A model generated the notes under the pieces. The model made no database searches, had not been told where the DNA came from, and worked only from the letters and a program-made list of their open reading frames with translations. Shown here piece by piece: positions 1 to 11,214 of a stretch of DNA of 64,000 nt; the stretch's first letter is position 1, and every line of letters begins with the position of its first letter. The position numbers and the translations under genes are program-made. The stretch lies in contig JAFFJZ010000006.1 of assembly GCA_018340375.1 (NCBI GenBank), positions 17,617,501 to 17,681,500 on the forward strand, read 5' to 3'. This DNA comes from Gonatopus flavifemur (lineage: Eukaryota; Arthropoda; Insecta; Hymenoptera; Dryinidae).

Positions 1-685
1 CAAGGTTGTAAGTTTCGAACTATTCCTCAACTCTGGCGATTTCTACAAAAGTTTATAGAGTTTCCTTTCTCTATCGGCCTTTCTCGTTCGCCTCGGAACA
101 TTATTCCCATAGTTCAATAATTCAGAAAATCTTGCACGACGATGCGTACAATATTCTCACACCACATATGCGTTTCGATGGAGAATATTTATGCTCAGTG
201 ATTCCAATGATCAAATCATATCTCATGATATCGAATGTCAACTGCAGGATTCCTTTTATCGTGGAATATTACACGTGTTAGTTGCATATATCCTGTATAT
301 GGGAAATTCATTTTCTAATGTGGTGGAAAATTTGAATTCCTTCCAAACGGCAATGAAATTTCATTGTTTCAGCTGTGTTTCGAATCCCTCGAATATTCCA
401 CTGGATGAAAAATTAGAATATGAACGTGATGAGCGTGTTGAATAGTAAATTCCCCTTGTAAGAATTTTTGGTGTTACGCTGGCTCAGCTTCGACGAACAT
501 TTTTAGGGGAGTCTCGAAAGGAAGCACGCCACTGATTGAAGCATTGAATGGTGTCACACGGAAGGGAACAATTCTCCGCTATTCAGCGGTAACAACAAGA
601 AATGTAGCTACCATAACTGAAATTCCACAGCTAAATGATCTGGCTATTCAAATGATAATCACAAAAGCTGTGTGGCCACAGCTAC
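1..685. other. No gene recognised; unassigned leading sequence
   Basis: No convincing coding segment is visible. A good splice-donor hexamer GTAAGT lies at 8-13 on the plus strand, so positions 1-7 could be the end of an exon that starts before the window, but nothing else supports this. Short open frames in the segment are AT-rich and lack recognisable motifs. Confidence 0.4.
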
Positions 686-1703
686 CCCAGACAAGCAAAA
701 ATTTGTCCTTGTCTGAAAGATTTCCGCTGGATATCTTAAAGATGTTTTATGCAACCCTATTGAAAGAACCCAGCTGGGTTCCAGCCATGCTGAGTAGGAT
801 CAACCTACATGGGATCAGGTTGATTTTACCACCCAGGCTGGTATTACCTAGAGGTCGGTACTACCCCGCATGGTTCTACCCAGTTCTAATATCAACCTGG
901 GGCAGACCAGCTTGGTATGGCCTCAGACAGTGATAAATGAATCTTGGAAATTCCAGCAGAACAGAACTCCTGTACAATTTATCCAGAGTTTTGACATTTT
1001 CATTAAATTGCGTCACAGTTTTGTCCCACTGACATTTGAGATTTTTCTTTGATTGGAGATTAATTCGAAAGGTATCGTTTCCTTGAATTTGACAATTAAG
1101 CAGACTTCACGATTCGGTCATCAGTTTGTCAGGCTATTTGCATTGACAATACATTTATATTTGTTAATATTCTTTTGATCATGTTCTTCAATTAATCCTG
1201 GTATATAAAAACGTGCATCATATTGATTTTCCAAAATCATTCTGATGTTGGTGCACTTGAAATGAATGAAGTTTAAGTTGGTACAATTGGGACCAGGCCA
1301 GTCTAGCTGGATCCTATATTGGTTGTCGAGTCAGCCATCATGGGCTGTAACTAGCACCGATTGGAACCAAGTTGATCCCATATTAGTTGTTGGGCCAACC
1401 ATCATGACCTGTAACTGGCCCTGGCTAGTACCAAGTCGATCCAACTGGCACCAAGTTATTCCAGCTGGGACCAAGTTGAGTCCTTGTTGGATCATGCTAG
1501 GTTTTTTCAATAGGGAACAGTTCTCACTGTCTTTGAGATATCTTCAGTAAATAATTCAAAAGACGTCGAAAGGAGATCTGAAGACATCTTTTAGATTTCT
1601 CAACCAAAGATATCTTGAAGACAGTGAGAATGGTCGCATGAGACATCTTTAAGACATCCAGTGGAGATCTTTGAGATATAATAAGAAATTTAAGCTGTCT
1701 GGG
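686..1703. mobile_element. Palindromic element S (CCCAGACA ends), outer member of a nest
   Basis: The inverted ends start CCCAGACAAGC on the left and read CCCAGACAGCTTAAATTT on the reverse strand from the right. The similarity runs inward about 65 bp through CTGGATATCTTAAAGATG (left) and CTGGATGTCTTAAAGATG (right). The arms carry scattered AGATATCTT-type motifs like those of the elements at 4410 and 10158. The dinucleotides next to the ends (AC and AT) do not match, so no target duplication is claimed. A second element (755-1515) is inserted in it. No transposase is visible, so it is non-autonomous. Confidence 0.6.
755..1515. mobile_element. Palindromic element L, CCCTATTGAAA ends, AA target duplication
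   Basis: The left end CCCTATTGAAAGAACCCAGC matches the reverse complement of the right end, CCCTATTGAAAAAACCTAGC. Both flanks are AA (753-754 and 1516-1517). The arms (about 770-930 and 1275-1500) are made of degenerate copies of a GGWACCAAGTTGG-like motif in both orientations, and the middle (about 940-1260) is unique AT-rich DNA. Short open frames over the arms come from the repeated motif and are not genes. Confidence 0.75.
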
Positions 1704-1722
1704 ATGATTTTTTATTCTGGGA

Positions 1723-1979
1723 CACGGAGGAAAATAAAGTTTAGAAAATTACTACGTTCCTACTAAATTGGCAAGATACGAGAAAACATGACTGTAATTG
1801 TTACACAGTGTAGTAAAAATCTGTACTCGATCATCTGTAACGTTGCATGCTCATGCTAAAGAGTGTCAGGCAAACCATTCATTTTTACTACATTGTCTAT
1901 CAATAAAAGTAGTATTTTCTCGTATCTTGCCAAATTAGTAGAAAATGTAGTAATCTTCTAAACTTTATTTTTCTCCGTG
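1723..1979. mobile_element. MITE N, CACGGAGAAAAATAAAG inverted ends
   Basis: Inverted arms of about 100 bp: CACGGAGGAAAATAAAGTTT on the left and CACGGAGAAAAATAAAGTTT on the reverse strand from the right. Pairing continues through GGCAAGATACGAGAAAA to a GTAGTAAAAAT segment. Only a short loop separates the arms, so almost the whole 257 bp is one hairpin. It shares the CACGGAG end with the element at 7014. The flanking dinucleotides are GA and TA, with one mismatch. Confidence 0.8.
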
Positions 1980-3440
1980 TATTTATTTTTTATTGTGGTA
2001 TTATACAATTTATCTTTGTATTATCGATAATATCTGCGTAATTAGTCATAAATTGCTTATGTTTGACTGCCAGCTTAGTTCAAGTTGCACCCTTTCTTCG
2101 TTTCTCAATGCAATAAAATATTTATAAATGATAAGACCATCATTGATAACGTATTCTATCTCGAATAATGAACCGACGAAGACTGAAATTTCAACAGAGA
2201 ATATTCCTTTGCATCATTGTTCGACCGCACTACATTTTCAAGTGACATATTAACCGTAAACCTGTGGCCATCTAGAGCTTCGATCGATGTTACTCATAAT
2301 ACCCCATTTGCGTCGGTTGCAAAAAGGTTCAGAGTTGGAAATTGAATTTGTTAAGGTGATTGTGGCGGTATTGTGTATGTCAGAGACCATCGTTGATCAA
2401 ATACACCTCCTTCCCTATCCTATAATATCATGAGAATTTTTCTCTCATCTCCAGCGTAATTGGATTATCCAGTTTCACATTATAATACTTAGGGAATATG
2501 AAACGCAATAACGTGTATTATTCGAAAAAAAAAAAAATTCAAAAGACACCATTAGGGAAAAAAAACTGAAGAGAGCAATCATAATTTTCGCATTGTATGA
2601 ATGTCAGCTTTCGATGTTATGAGAACGTATCTCGAATGATTGTTCGGAAAATATTGTGTATAAGTATCCATAAAAGAAGAAAATTACATCCATACGATCT
2701 TTTAGAACGATGATGAGAGCGTTGTTCAAGTTCATATAATATCTCAACATTGAATTCACTTCGAATAGATAAACTACTTCTTGCGATAAAAATATCATAT
2801 CATTTCATTTTTCAAACGTTGGAATGTTATCGATTGGAAACAGCGAACGAGTTATTCAATTTCTCAAGGTCATATTATACATCGATACTCATGTTTTCCA
2901 TGTGCTTTTCTTTGTAACGAAAACAATTACTCGAGATTTGCCATTGAATTGTAGGGTTTGATGAACGTTCTAATGTTGCAGTCAGGGTTCCTGAATCGAG
3001 ATAACCTGGCTGACAGTACGTGTCGCGACAGCTGCCGCAAGTTAGGCACGCTTGTTAGAATTCAAGAAACAAGAAACTCAAATTAGCGAAGAGTCATTGT
3101 TAATGTAGGGGAGAGTGGAACACAATGAACCATTTTTTTGTCACCCTATTCAGAATTAAATTGTGGATTAACGAGTAATTTATTAGTTCCGTTCAACGGA
3201 GAATTGAAATTCAGATAAATAGAGACTTTTTTCTCACTTCTCTGGTGAATTCAGTCCCTCGGATTTATGAGAGAATTATTTTTTCACCAAAAGAGAGAGA
3301 GTGTTTTGTCTTCTTGTGTTTCGATATTCTTTTTTGGAAACGACATCAATTAAATTTTTTCCGGATCAGCACTCGCTTGCTCGTTCTCTCTGCACGCTGA
3401 TCCGAAATTTCAACATCCCCTGGTTAGCGGCGTTGGAGAT
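1980..3440. other. Noncoding stretch with one weak exon-like segment
   Basis: AT-rich DNA without repeats I could pair. Short open frames have no recognisable motif. The only exon-like part is 2982-3086, listed separately. Confidence 0.4.
2982..3086 (+). CDS. Possible isolated terminal exon (weak)
   Basis: After an acceptor-like TAATGTTGCAG (ending at 2981) only one frame is open. It reads SGFLNRDNLADSTCRDSCRK, then about 14 more residues, to TAG at 3084-3086. The composition (two cysteines, charged residues, a locally higher GC) differs from the surrounding AT-rich frames. There is no partner exon, and 34 open codons after an AG can occur by chance in a window this size. I do not recognise a family. 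Confidence 0.18.
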   Translation, partial: SGFLNRDNLADSTCRDSCRKLGTLVRIQETRNSN

Positions 3441-3790
3441 CTAATGGATCTAAAAATCTGATTACACTGTAAAGAATATTTGTGAAAATTTTCTTCAACA
3501 AATGATAGCAACAAAGTTTTTTCTTCACTCTTGAATGACAAGGAAATCTAATTTTGCTGATATCTTCGAAGATGTCTTCGAAGACCTCTTTTAGAGGTCT
3601 CTTAGATATCTTTCAGACCAAAGAAAAGTTTTAGACATCTAAAAGACATCTAAATGTGTTGCGCCAGATATCTTGAACTTATCTAAAAGACATCGTAAGA
3701 CATGAATTGTTATACTGTGAAAACTATTTGTTGTCACAGTAATTTTGTCACTTACGACAGAGATTTTTTACATTTTGACAGCAAAAGGTA
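3440..3790. repeat. Decayed palindromic repeat remnants
   Basis: An inner palindrome at about 3558-3703 consists of GATATCTTCGAAGATG and AGATATCTT motifs in both orientations, the same motif style as the elements at 4410 and 10158. It is flanked by CACTGTAAAG (near 3466) and by ACTATTTGTTGTCACAG (near 3730), which resemble the GCTGTGACAGC family at 7014. Ends and target duplications cannot be defined. Confidence 0.4.
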
Positions 3791-4510
3791 CCTTGAAAAG
3801 CGTTCTCGAAGTACAGATTTTTTCGAATCGACTCGTTGCCACTGAGAACATCGTTGAAATAACGTACTACAAGATTTTTAGTCTTCAACAGCTGAATATC
3901 ATGTTATTCGATTACTAATTCGTTCCAATAAACGATTCAAACTTTAGCAATATCCTAGTGAAATCAGATTCCGCTTTTATAACGAATTTTTTTCTCTTCG
4001 AGTCGATACTCCAAAAAACAGAATAGTTTCTTAAAGTGGAGGGAAAATCTTCTATTTTTGGCCGGAAGGATAATTCCTCACAATCAGTACGCTAGATTCC
4101 ATCACGCAAATAAAGGGAAACTCTCCATATTTTTGCTCCTTTGTATGGAAATCTATCGGATCTCTCATAATCTAAACTTTCCTCAATTACGCGTTTTCGC
4201 ATTCATTCTTCGTTATCGCAACACAATCTACAAGTCACTAATTGTTTGTCCCTCAAGTTTTCTTGTCCATCCATTGGTTTTTTTTGCACCGTTTGGAATT
4301 CAATCGAAAAAAACAGATTTAAAAACTCATCAACTTCGTCTTCCGCTGCATTTCAAGCGAGGAACTTCCAAAGAATTGTTACCGTGAATAGAGTGGCGTG
4401 AAGCTCCGTCTCAACTAACATTCAGATATCTTGAAGATATCTTTAAAAAGTCTCAATGCGCTTGTAAGAAGCCTTAGAAAACTTTCTAAAAGATGTCTTA
4501 TGAAACACGT

Positions 4511-5705
4511 GACGTGTTGCCAGAACAGCAACACGGTTGCTAGATTTAGCACTATGAAAACATTTCTAGCCCTGAATTTTTAAGTACAGCACTTAGCACT
4601 ATGGATAGCACTTAGATTGAATATCTAGCAGTATTTTTTCAAATGGAACATATATTTATAGGTCATTACTAATTGAAAATTTTAATTATCTGAGTTATTT
4701 GCATAATGGAAAGTTCTATAATTTATATGAAGAGTTTCCTTCTATGCCAAAGGATTATTTAAATTGAAATTATTCGTTGGAATAAAAAGTATGTATTGTA
4801 TCGTGATTGAGGATTATTATTGGAAATATGTTGATTATTGAATAAATGATTACCTGATGGCAAAATTTTCAAGGATTAGTTTGATTCACCCTAAGGGGAT
4901 AGGTTTTGCAGCATATCTATTTTGAAAAAAATCATTATATATATATATATATTTGGTCAAATAAAAATATTGTTTTGTTAGAAAAAAGTCCAGTTTACAG
5001 CAGGGTTGGAAGTCATTCAATTAAAACTCATTTGAATTGACGTTCAATGAACAATAAAAATTTATTTTTCAATTGAAATTTTTCTCAATTAAAAATTAAA
5101 TTAAAGTCTTAATTGAAATTTTTTTGCAACAAACAATTAAATTAAATTCTCAATGGAGGTAATTTCCATTTGACAAATCAATTTAATTGATTCAAAATCA
5201 AGCAATGGTTGATCCATTTTTCTTATGTTTTCTTGTTCTTTCTTAATTAACAAATACAGAAAAACAAGAGCGCATCAGGGAAATCAATCAATCATTGCTT
5301 GATTTTAAAGCAATTACATTTATTTGATAATTGGAAACGACTTCAATTAAGAATTGAATTTAATTTTTAATTGAAGAAACTTTCAAATAAGAATTGAATT
5401 CTAATTGTTAATTGGGTGCTTCTTCAATTAACTAATTTACAACCCTGATTTACAGTATATTGATACATGATTTTGGTCATTGAATATCGAATCAAATATT
5501 CCTGAACATCTATTTGGAGATGTAAAATGGAAGAATAAATATACAAGGTATCTCACTAAACACTCTGACCCTGCTGAATGTAAATTCCTGATATGACAAA
5601 ATGTGCAAAATTCACAAATTCAAAATTCTCTATTTTTCCCGCGTTTTTTTTTAGCACTAACATTTGGCAACATCGAAAAAAATCTATAACCTTCTGGCAA
5701 CACTG
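4511..5705. mobile_element. Non-autonomous hAT element with 8-bp target duplication
   Basis: The right end, read on the reverse strand, is CAGTGTTGCCAGAAGG, a classic hAT terminus; the left end is a slightly altered GACGTGTTGCCAGAA. Perfect 8-bp direct repeats AAACACGT flank it (4503-4510 and 5706-5713). The related element at 10158-11214 has the same site with a single AAACACGT (reverse strand of 11092-11099) and no insert, so it is a natural empty site. Subterminal TAGCACT motifs repeat on the left. No transposase is visible. A second hAT MITE sits inside at 5001-5448. Confidence 0.85.
5001..5448. mobile_element. hAT-type MITE with CAGGGTTG ends
   Basis: Left end CAGGGTTGGAAGT; right end on the reverse strand TCAGGGTTGTAAATTAG. 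The flanks GTTTACAG (4993-5000) and ATTTACAG (5448-5455) match at 7 of 8 positions, as expected for an aged 8-bp hAT target duplication. The arms consist of repeated AATTGAATTTTAATTG blocks in both orientations. Confidence 0.7.
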
Positions 5706-5912
5706 AAACACGTATAGAATTCGAAAACCCATCTAGGACAGTTCTCAAAGATGTCTTGAAGAGTTCTTAAAGATGTCTTGAAGAATTCATGAAAATGTCT
5801 TGGAAGACTCTCGAATTTATTCACAAAAAATATTCTTAACCTTTTTTTGTTCCTTCTCCTTTCGTTTCTTCAACTGCTCTCGCGTTCCGATGAAATTTAT
5901 CTGATTTCGACC

Positions 5913-5984
5913 CTTGTTATTACGGGAATCGAACCCGTTCATTTCACCACGTATTTACGCCTCAGTCACCTGAGCTACGTACAA
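5913..5984 (-). ncRNA. tRNA-like core of element A1 (not a functional tRNA)
   Basis: On the minus strand an A-box-like GTAGCTCAGGTGACTGAGG is followed about 30 nt later by a perfect T-arm, CGGGTTCGATTCCCG, containing the B-box. The anticodon region is AT-rich and the acceptor stem pairs poorly, so this is a tRNA-derived relic. The same segment lies in the related element at 10841-10912, so it belongs to the element rather than to a later insertion. Confidence 0.6.
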
Positions 5985-6688
5985 TATGGTAAAGACGCCC
6001 ATAAACAAACTTCCAAATTTTCAAGCTTTCAATTCATGAATGAATTTACCTTACTTGCAATACGATTGTCATAACAGGTACATTCAAAGTTTTATTATGT
6101 GTTATTCATGATCATGTGCTCATATAACCTCAAATCTGCTGGAAAATTTATCTTCTTAAATGTATCTCAGTCAAGACATCTTTCAGAAATCTTTCCAAAA
6201 CTTCTGAGAGATATCTTCAAGAACTCTTCAAGAACATTCTTGAAGATCTCTCAATTAAGTATTCTTCTAGATATCTTCAAGAACTGAAATGTTAGTTGAG
6301 GTGTTCTTGAGTGCTGCGAAGCGAATGTTATAGCATAACTTATGTTTAACTGATAACAACTGTGGATGTAACTCACAAGCGAGTGCCCAACCTTCAATAT
6401 CAATCAGGGTTTCAAAATTCAATATGAAATGTGTAATAAAGTTTGATCTTATCCCGTCGAACTGGCGTCATGAAACTATCTATTCATATCCATTAGGTTA
6501 CCGCTGATTGTCGGGAGCGTTACTGAAGTTCCACTAACATTCTCGACATGCCGTGAAATTGAGAATGGGTGGTTGTGACTGTACGTTGCGAGAGATATGT
6601 CATAATCATCATTTTATATGACAGTTTTGTCCCACAATTTGATAATAACACGTGCGAATATTCAATAAAAATTTGTGTAGCGAAACAA

Positions 6689-9259
6689 TTATTCTTCTTT
6701 CGTTCGACGATCGTTATTGAGAATAACATTAGTTAAGATTCTTTGAATTTCCGTTTGCGCTTTCACAGCTGACTCCAAACTCATGTCCCTCAATTGAGAT
6801 GCAATACTTTCCGCGAAGATATCAAATCGATCCCGTTTGTCTTCCACTCCTCGAATTGAAACACCATCGTTGTCTTTCACCGATCTTCGGGATTTATTTC
6901 TCGATGTAACTGCACTCGACTGCAAAACGATTAACCAAAGTTGAATAGTTGTGACAACTATTTGTTATCACAGCAATCTTGTCAGCTACAACAGCAATTT
7001 TTTAACTGCGGTACACGGAGAAAAAGGAATTCGCTGTGGCAGCGAAATCTACTTTTGCTGGGTTCCTTTTGCCAGAGCAGCAAATTTTTTGCTGTGACAG
7101 CAAACTATTTGCTGTTCCAGCAATCTTGTTAGCTGCGACAGCGAATTTTTAGCTGTGGCAGCAAAAAATGTTTGCTATTCTATATATAATACTGAAAATT
7201 TTCTGGCGGAGCGAACATTTTTTGCTGCCACAGCTAAAAAATTGCTGTCGTAGCTAACACGATTGCTGTTATAGCAAATTTTTAGCTAGGTCAGCAGAAA
7301 ATTTTGCTATTCTATATATAATACCTCGATTTGCTGCGTCAGCAAATTTTTTCTCTCCGTGTAGCGAGAAATCTTTACTCCTTCAGCAAATTTCCGTATT
7401 TTATATAAGATAGTGAACAAATTTTGCTGGAGAAGTCAACATTTTGTGCTGCCACAGTTGAAAATTCGCTGTCATAACTAATAAGATTGCTATGATAGCA
7501 AAAGATACTCAGCAAAATTAGAATTCTTTTTTCTGTGAATGTAACTGAATTTGTTCCTTACGTGTTGCAGATTTTATTTCAATGTTTTTCCCCTAGTTAT
7601 TTTCCAATCTGTTTTGCTATATTTCGGATGATATTACATTCCATAAGTGGAATTTATCTGTCGCAAACTTTGGCGATGGGCTAAAAAAATAATCATTTTG
7701 TTTTCGTTGTATCGATGAAACACGAAAGTAAAAAGGGGGAAAAAAGTAACATGTAGATAATTTATCGAAGAAAGGAAGGAACGAGATAAGGGATTGGTTT
7801 GAATTCGAAATGAATAGGGGAGTTGGAGGAGATATATTCCGATTGAGATTTATAGTTGAAGGAATAGCGAGGATGAAGTAATCAATTTTCATTCGCACTC
7901 CACTGCGAGAAAAGTATTTAATAATTTAGATTGTGCGATTATGATGGTGATATTTCATTGAGGTATCAAGCGATTGAATATCATTAATAAAACATCAAAT
8001 ATCGACTTGTATAAATTTCACAGCTTTGAACGAATTTCATTCGGTAGTTTCGTTGGTCGGGAACGGATATCGAATGGAATCACTCGTTCGCCGGTGTCCC
8101 CTTAACGCTCTAATAATTACGTTAATCAATACACCGACATGGTGCAACTTCAAACGGATAAGAAAGGAATCGAGATTCGAGAATTTTTACCAATCGATTT
8201 GAAAGATGAAATTTCAACTTCGAAAAAGAATCCATACGATGTTTGGAATAAATGGAAAAGGAAAGAATCAATTTACCCGTGAGTCAAGAATAAAGGAGCT
8301 GTCACTCGAAGATTCATCGTCTCCAGCGTCTTCTTCGGAATTTCCTTGATAATCCTTAACTTCATAAATAGCGATACGAATGTTCGAATCGCTAGAAGAT
8401 TTTGTTATATTTATATGTTGAGGATATAATTTGGATTCGTTCTTGAATTCAGGTTTTGTGAAATGTATGGTGGTTCCATTTTGAGCAAGATCCGAAGGTT
8501 TCGGGGTTTCCGCTCGCGCGGATGTCGGAATCACAGTAGATTTGGCTAACTTTTCATTCAAATAACTTCCAATCGAAGACGTAGTACTTTCCATGAGAGG
8601 ACTCGATCGATTGTTCGAAAGATCCTCAGGTGGGATCTGTGGAGGAGTCTTTGGAAGTTCTTGAGAAGTCTTTTCTTCTTCCAATTTCTCGGAGATCCTT
8701 TCTTTGGTTTTCTAAACAATTCAAATATCTTTTCTCATTTTTCAAACACTACTTTTTGTTTTGAAAAGAAGAATCGATATCATATAATAAACATAAAAAG
8801 GATCTACTGTTCGTATAAAAGGAGTAATAATTAACTGGGTAAATCTTCTGAAAAGGAGCACATGCTTACTCGTAGTATGACCATCTCCTCGTAATCCAAG
8901 TACGGATAGAGGAACTCGTGAAGATCGTAAAACCATGGAGTTTGGGCATCGTGAAAGACTTCGCGTGCCTCGGCTTCAACGAACTTCTTCAATTCGTTTA
9001 CATAAAGTTGACGCATTTCGCGAATTTTCATCATTACTTCAACGAAGGACAGATTCGGCATGGAAATTTCTCGATGAATTTGAGTGTACGCTTCGTGCCT
9101 TCGTCTGCTATTGAGATAGGAGGAATGATTCTTTTTCCAAAGACATGGACATTTTTGGTAGAGAGAAACAAGTTTCGCGTAGCACTCGTTCGTCCACGCT
9201 TCGGGATCACCGCTCTTCTTCGACAGGTGCGATCTCCCTCCGTCGCGACTTTGAGACAT
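6689..9259 (-). CDS. MADF-BESS domain transcription regulator, three exons
   Basis: Exons on the minus strand are 9259-8870, 8711-8277 and 6919-6689. The introns use GTAAGC..TTTAG and GTAAAT..TTGCAG, all in phase 0, giving 351 residues. Residues about 27-119 form a MADF (Myb/SANT-like DNA-binding) domain: YAKLVSLYQKCPCLW, HSSYLN, a basic RRR, and TPWFYDL...FLYPYLD. The middle exon is a disordered Ser/Pro-rich linker with an acidic end. Residues about 306-342 are a BESS motif (FDIFAESIASQLRDMSLESA and on), a protein-interaction module. MADF-BESS proteins are nuclear DNA-binding regulators in insects; the target of this one is unknown. The start is uncertain: the frame stays open upstream of the ATG through NDEWKKIGRE to an acceptor-like CGTAG at 9290, so a further 5' exon is possible. 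Confidence 0.85.
6945..7537. repeat. Outer decayed GCTGTGACAGC-family palindrome in the MADF-BESS intron
   Basis: GTTGTGACAACTATTTG and CACAGCAATCTTGTCAGC motifs on the left recur inverted on the right (GCTGTCATAACTAATAAG, ATTGCTATGATAGC). The right limit is a TTTTTTCTGTG end (to 7537). A younger member of the family (7014-7361) lies in its middle. It occupies much of the second intron of the MADF-BESS gene. The left end is not precise. Confidence 0.5.
7014..7361. mobile_element. MITE D1, CACGGAGAAAAA ends, TA flanks
   Basis: Ends CACGGAGAAAAAGG and, reversed, CACGGAGAGAAAAAATTTGC, flanked by TA (7012-7013 and 7362-7363). The arms are built from many copies of a dyad motif around TTGCTGTGACAGCAAA in both orientations, with a duplicated TATTCTATATATAATAC segment. 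It is inserted in an older palindrome of the same motif family. No coding capacity. Confidence 0.75.
7540..8276. other. Remainder of MADF-BESS intron 2
   Basis: AT-rich intron sequence between the repeat block and the donor side of the middle exon. No repeat pairing, RNA gene or further exon was recognised. Confidence 0.5.
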
Positions 9260-10157
9260 CTCTCGTCCAATTTTCTTCCACTCATCGTTCTACGAAATTA
9301 TCACATCCAACTTGCGACAATTTTGAAATCTTCACTTTGAATTTTGCCATAATTTAGCATTTAATTTTGAATTTAACCTCAAAACATATTGATCGGTGGT
9401 ATGAATTTAGCGGTCTGAATACAGCAAAGATTCTTCGTACCAACTTCTTATTGGCAAGTGCGAATTAGCATGCGACACCAACGGCCAGCGGGCAAACTGG
9501 TAAACATGGCGGCAACGGGGATACATATTATATGTTTATGTATATCACGCGCCGAAGGAGTATTTTCCATTTTTGCTTGCTATAAACATTTTCATTGTAT
9601 GAATTGTTCGCTTGGTAGCTCCGCATGAATTTATTCTCGCGTTCGTTCTGTCATCCCGCACAGCACAATCGTCCCAGAATTTGGAACATTTCCACCTTCA
9701 ATCATATTGCGAGATGATGGGGTGGCACCTGCATAATTGAGGAGCTGGATCGGATAACTCGCCGAGCGCTCGAACCGCGTCACAAGATTGATCCAAGAGG
9801 TCCCGTCGGAGGTCGAAAAAAAAAGTCGGAATTTTGGAAATGTAAAAATACTGAGTGGTAGAGCTTGAAAAATCAATCCAAGTTACTCTTCACGATTTTT
9901 TTCTATGATTGATGATTTTCGAGGAAAAAATCACAAACCATCAATTTTTTCACACCAAAAATGATTATTTTTCAACATTCAACTCGCTCTAACTCGGTCA
10001 TTTTTCAATGAATCGAAATGAATCTTGCGAATTTCGATTCGTGAGACTTCCCAGAAAATGCAAATGTAGGTAAAGTTTGTAAAAATTAATAACAAATTAA
10101 TAAATTTTCAATACAAAGTAAAAATCACGTTTTTCATGCTTATTGTATCAAAAAAGT

Positions 10158-11214
10158 CCCAACTAACATTTCAATTCTTGAAGATATCTAAAAGAATACT
10201 TAATTGAGAGATCTTTAAGAACTTTCTTGAAGAGTTCTTGAAGATATCTCTTAGAAGTGTTGGAAAGACATCTTGTAAAAGATTTCTAAAAGATATCTTT
10301 TAGAAGTCTTGAGGAGATTTCGGAAAGATGTCTTGATTAAGACACGTTTAAGAAGATAAATTTTTCAGCAGCTTTGAGGTTATATGAGCACATGATCATG
10401 AATAACACAGAATAAAACTTTGAATGTACCTGTTATTACAATCGTATTGCAAATGAGGTGATTCCATATCCATGAATTAAAAGCTTGAATCAATCATTGA
10501 GATATCAAGAAATTTGAAAGTTTGTAAAAATTACGATTTTGTCGCCTTATGACGTGCACAATAAAATTACCGAATATCCACTTCACAACAATTCGTCAGA
10601 AATACTTTAGGAAGAATCTGCGGTATTCACGAAATATTAACGAACACTAGAACACAGAATTGATTTCTAAATATGTTTCACTAAATTTATTCATCTTTCC
10701 TATTTGTAATTACATTCAACTCTTTTGATATTTATTCATGTGATAACAGTTTGTTCAAAAGATCATTTTCCCTTTGAAACTGGACAGCGCTGACATATTT
10801 CATTATGTCATATTGACAATTATGGGCGTCTCTACCATGTTGTACGTATAGCTCAAGTGACTGAGGCGTAAATATATCGTCAACTGAATGGGTTCGATTC
10901 CCGTAACAACAAGGGTCGAAATCAGGTAAACTTTATCGGAACGCGAGAGCAGTTGAAGAAACAGGAGGGAAAGGAAATAGAAAAGGTTAAGAATTTTTTT
11001 TTGTGAACAAATTCAAGAGTCTTCCAAGACGTTTTCATGAATTCTCCAAGACATCTTTAAGAACTCTTCAAGATATCTTTTCGAATTCTATACGTGTTTC
11101 ATAAGACATCTTTTAGGATTCGTTTCGGTATCTTTTAGAACGTTTTTTAAGACTTCTTACAAACGCATTGAGACTTCTCAAAGATATCTTTAAGATGTCT
11201 GAATGTTAGTTGGG
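10158..11214 (+). mobile_element. Palindromic element A2, CCCAACTAACATT ends, GT target duplication
   Basis: Ends CCCAACTAACATTTC and, reversed, CCCAACTAACATTCAG; flanks GT (10156-10157 and 11215-11216). The arms consist of AAGATATCTTTAAGA-type dyads. It is the inverted sibling of the element at 4410-6300 but lacks its hAT insertions, so it preserves that empty target site at 11092-11099. The centre holds a tRNA-like segment (10841-10912). It lies inside the long-inverted-repeat element and is therefore younger than it. Confidence 0.8.
10841..10912 (+). ncRNA. tRNA-like core of element A2
   Basis: TATAGCTCAAGTGACTGAGG matches a tRNA D-arm/A-box and GGGTTCGATTCCC is a T-arm/B-box, spaced as in a tRNA (about 40 nt). 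The intervening anticodon region is AT-rich and does not form a normal arm. It corresponds to the minus-strand copy at 5913-5984. Probably a tRNA-derived relic; whether Pol III transcribes it cannot be told from sequence. Confidence 0.6.

Larger units (their letters stand above)
4410..6300 (-). mobile_element. Palindromic element A1, CYCAACTAACATT ends, GT target duplication
   Basis: The ends are CTCAACTAACATTCAG and, on the reverse strand, CTCAACTAACATTTCAG, flanked on both sides by GT (4408-4409 and 6301-6302). The arms carry many AAGATATCTTCAAGA-type motifs. It is the same family as the element at 10158-11214, in opposite orientation; there is near-collinear similarity through AAAGTCTCAATGCGCTTG and through the tRNA-like core at 5913-5984. 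Two hAT elements are inserted in its left arm (4511-5705), so the original element was about 690 bp. No transposase frame is visible. Confidence 0.8.

Noticed and set aside
544..1550. Open frames of 94-129 codons with Pro/Trp-rich peptides
   Set aside because: They lie in the GGWACCAAGTTGG arms of the nested elements at 686-1703.
5913..5984. A functional tRNA gene
   Set aside because: The T-arm is perfect but the anticodon arm and acceptor stem do not pair, and the segment is a shared part of a transposon family.
9631..9876. 81-codon frame on the minus strand
   Set aside because: It overlaps the left inverted arm of the 9730-12782 element; no gene features.
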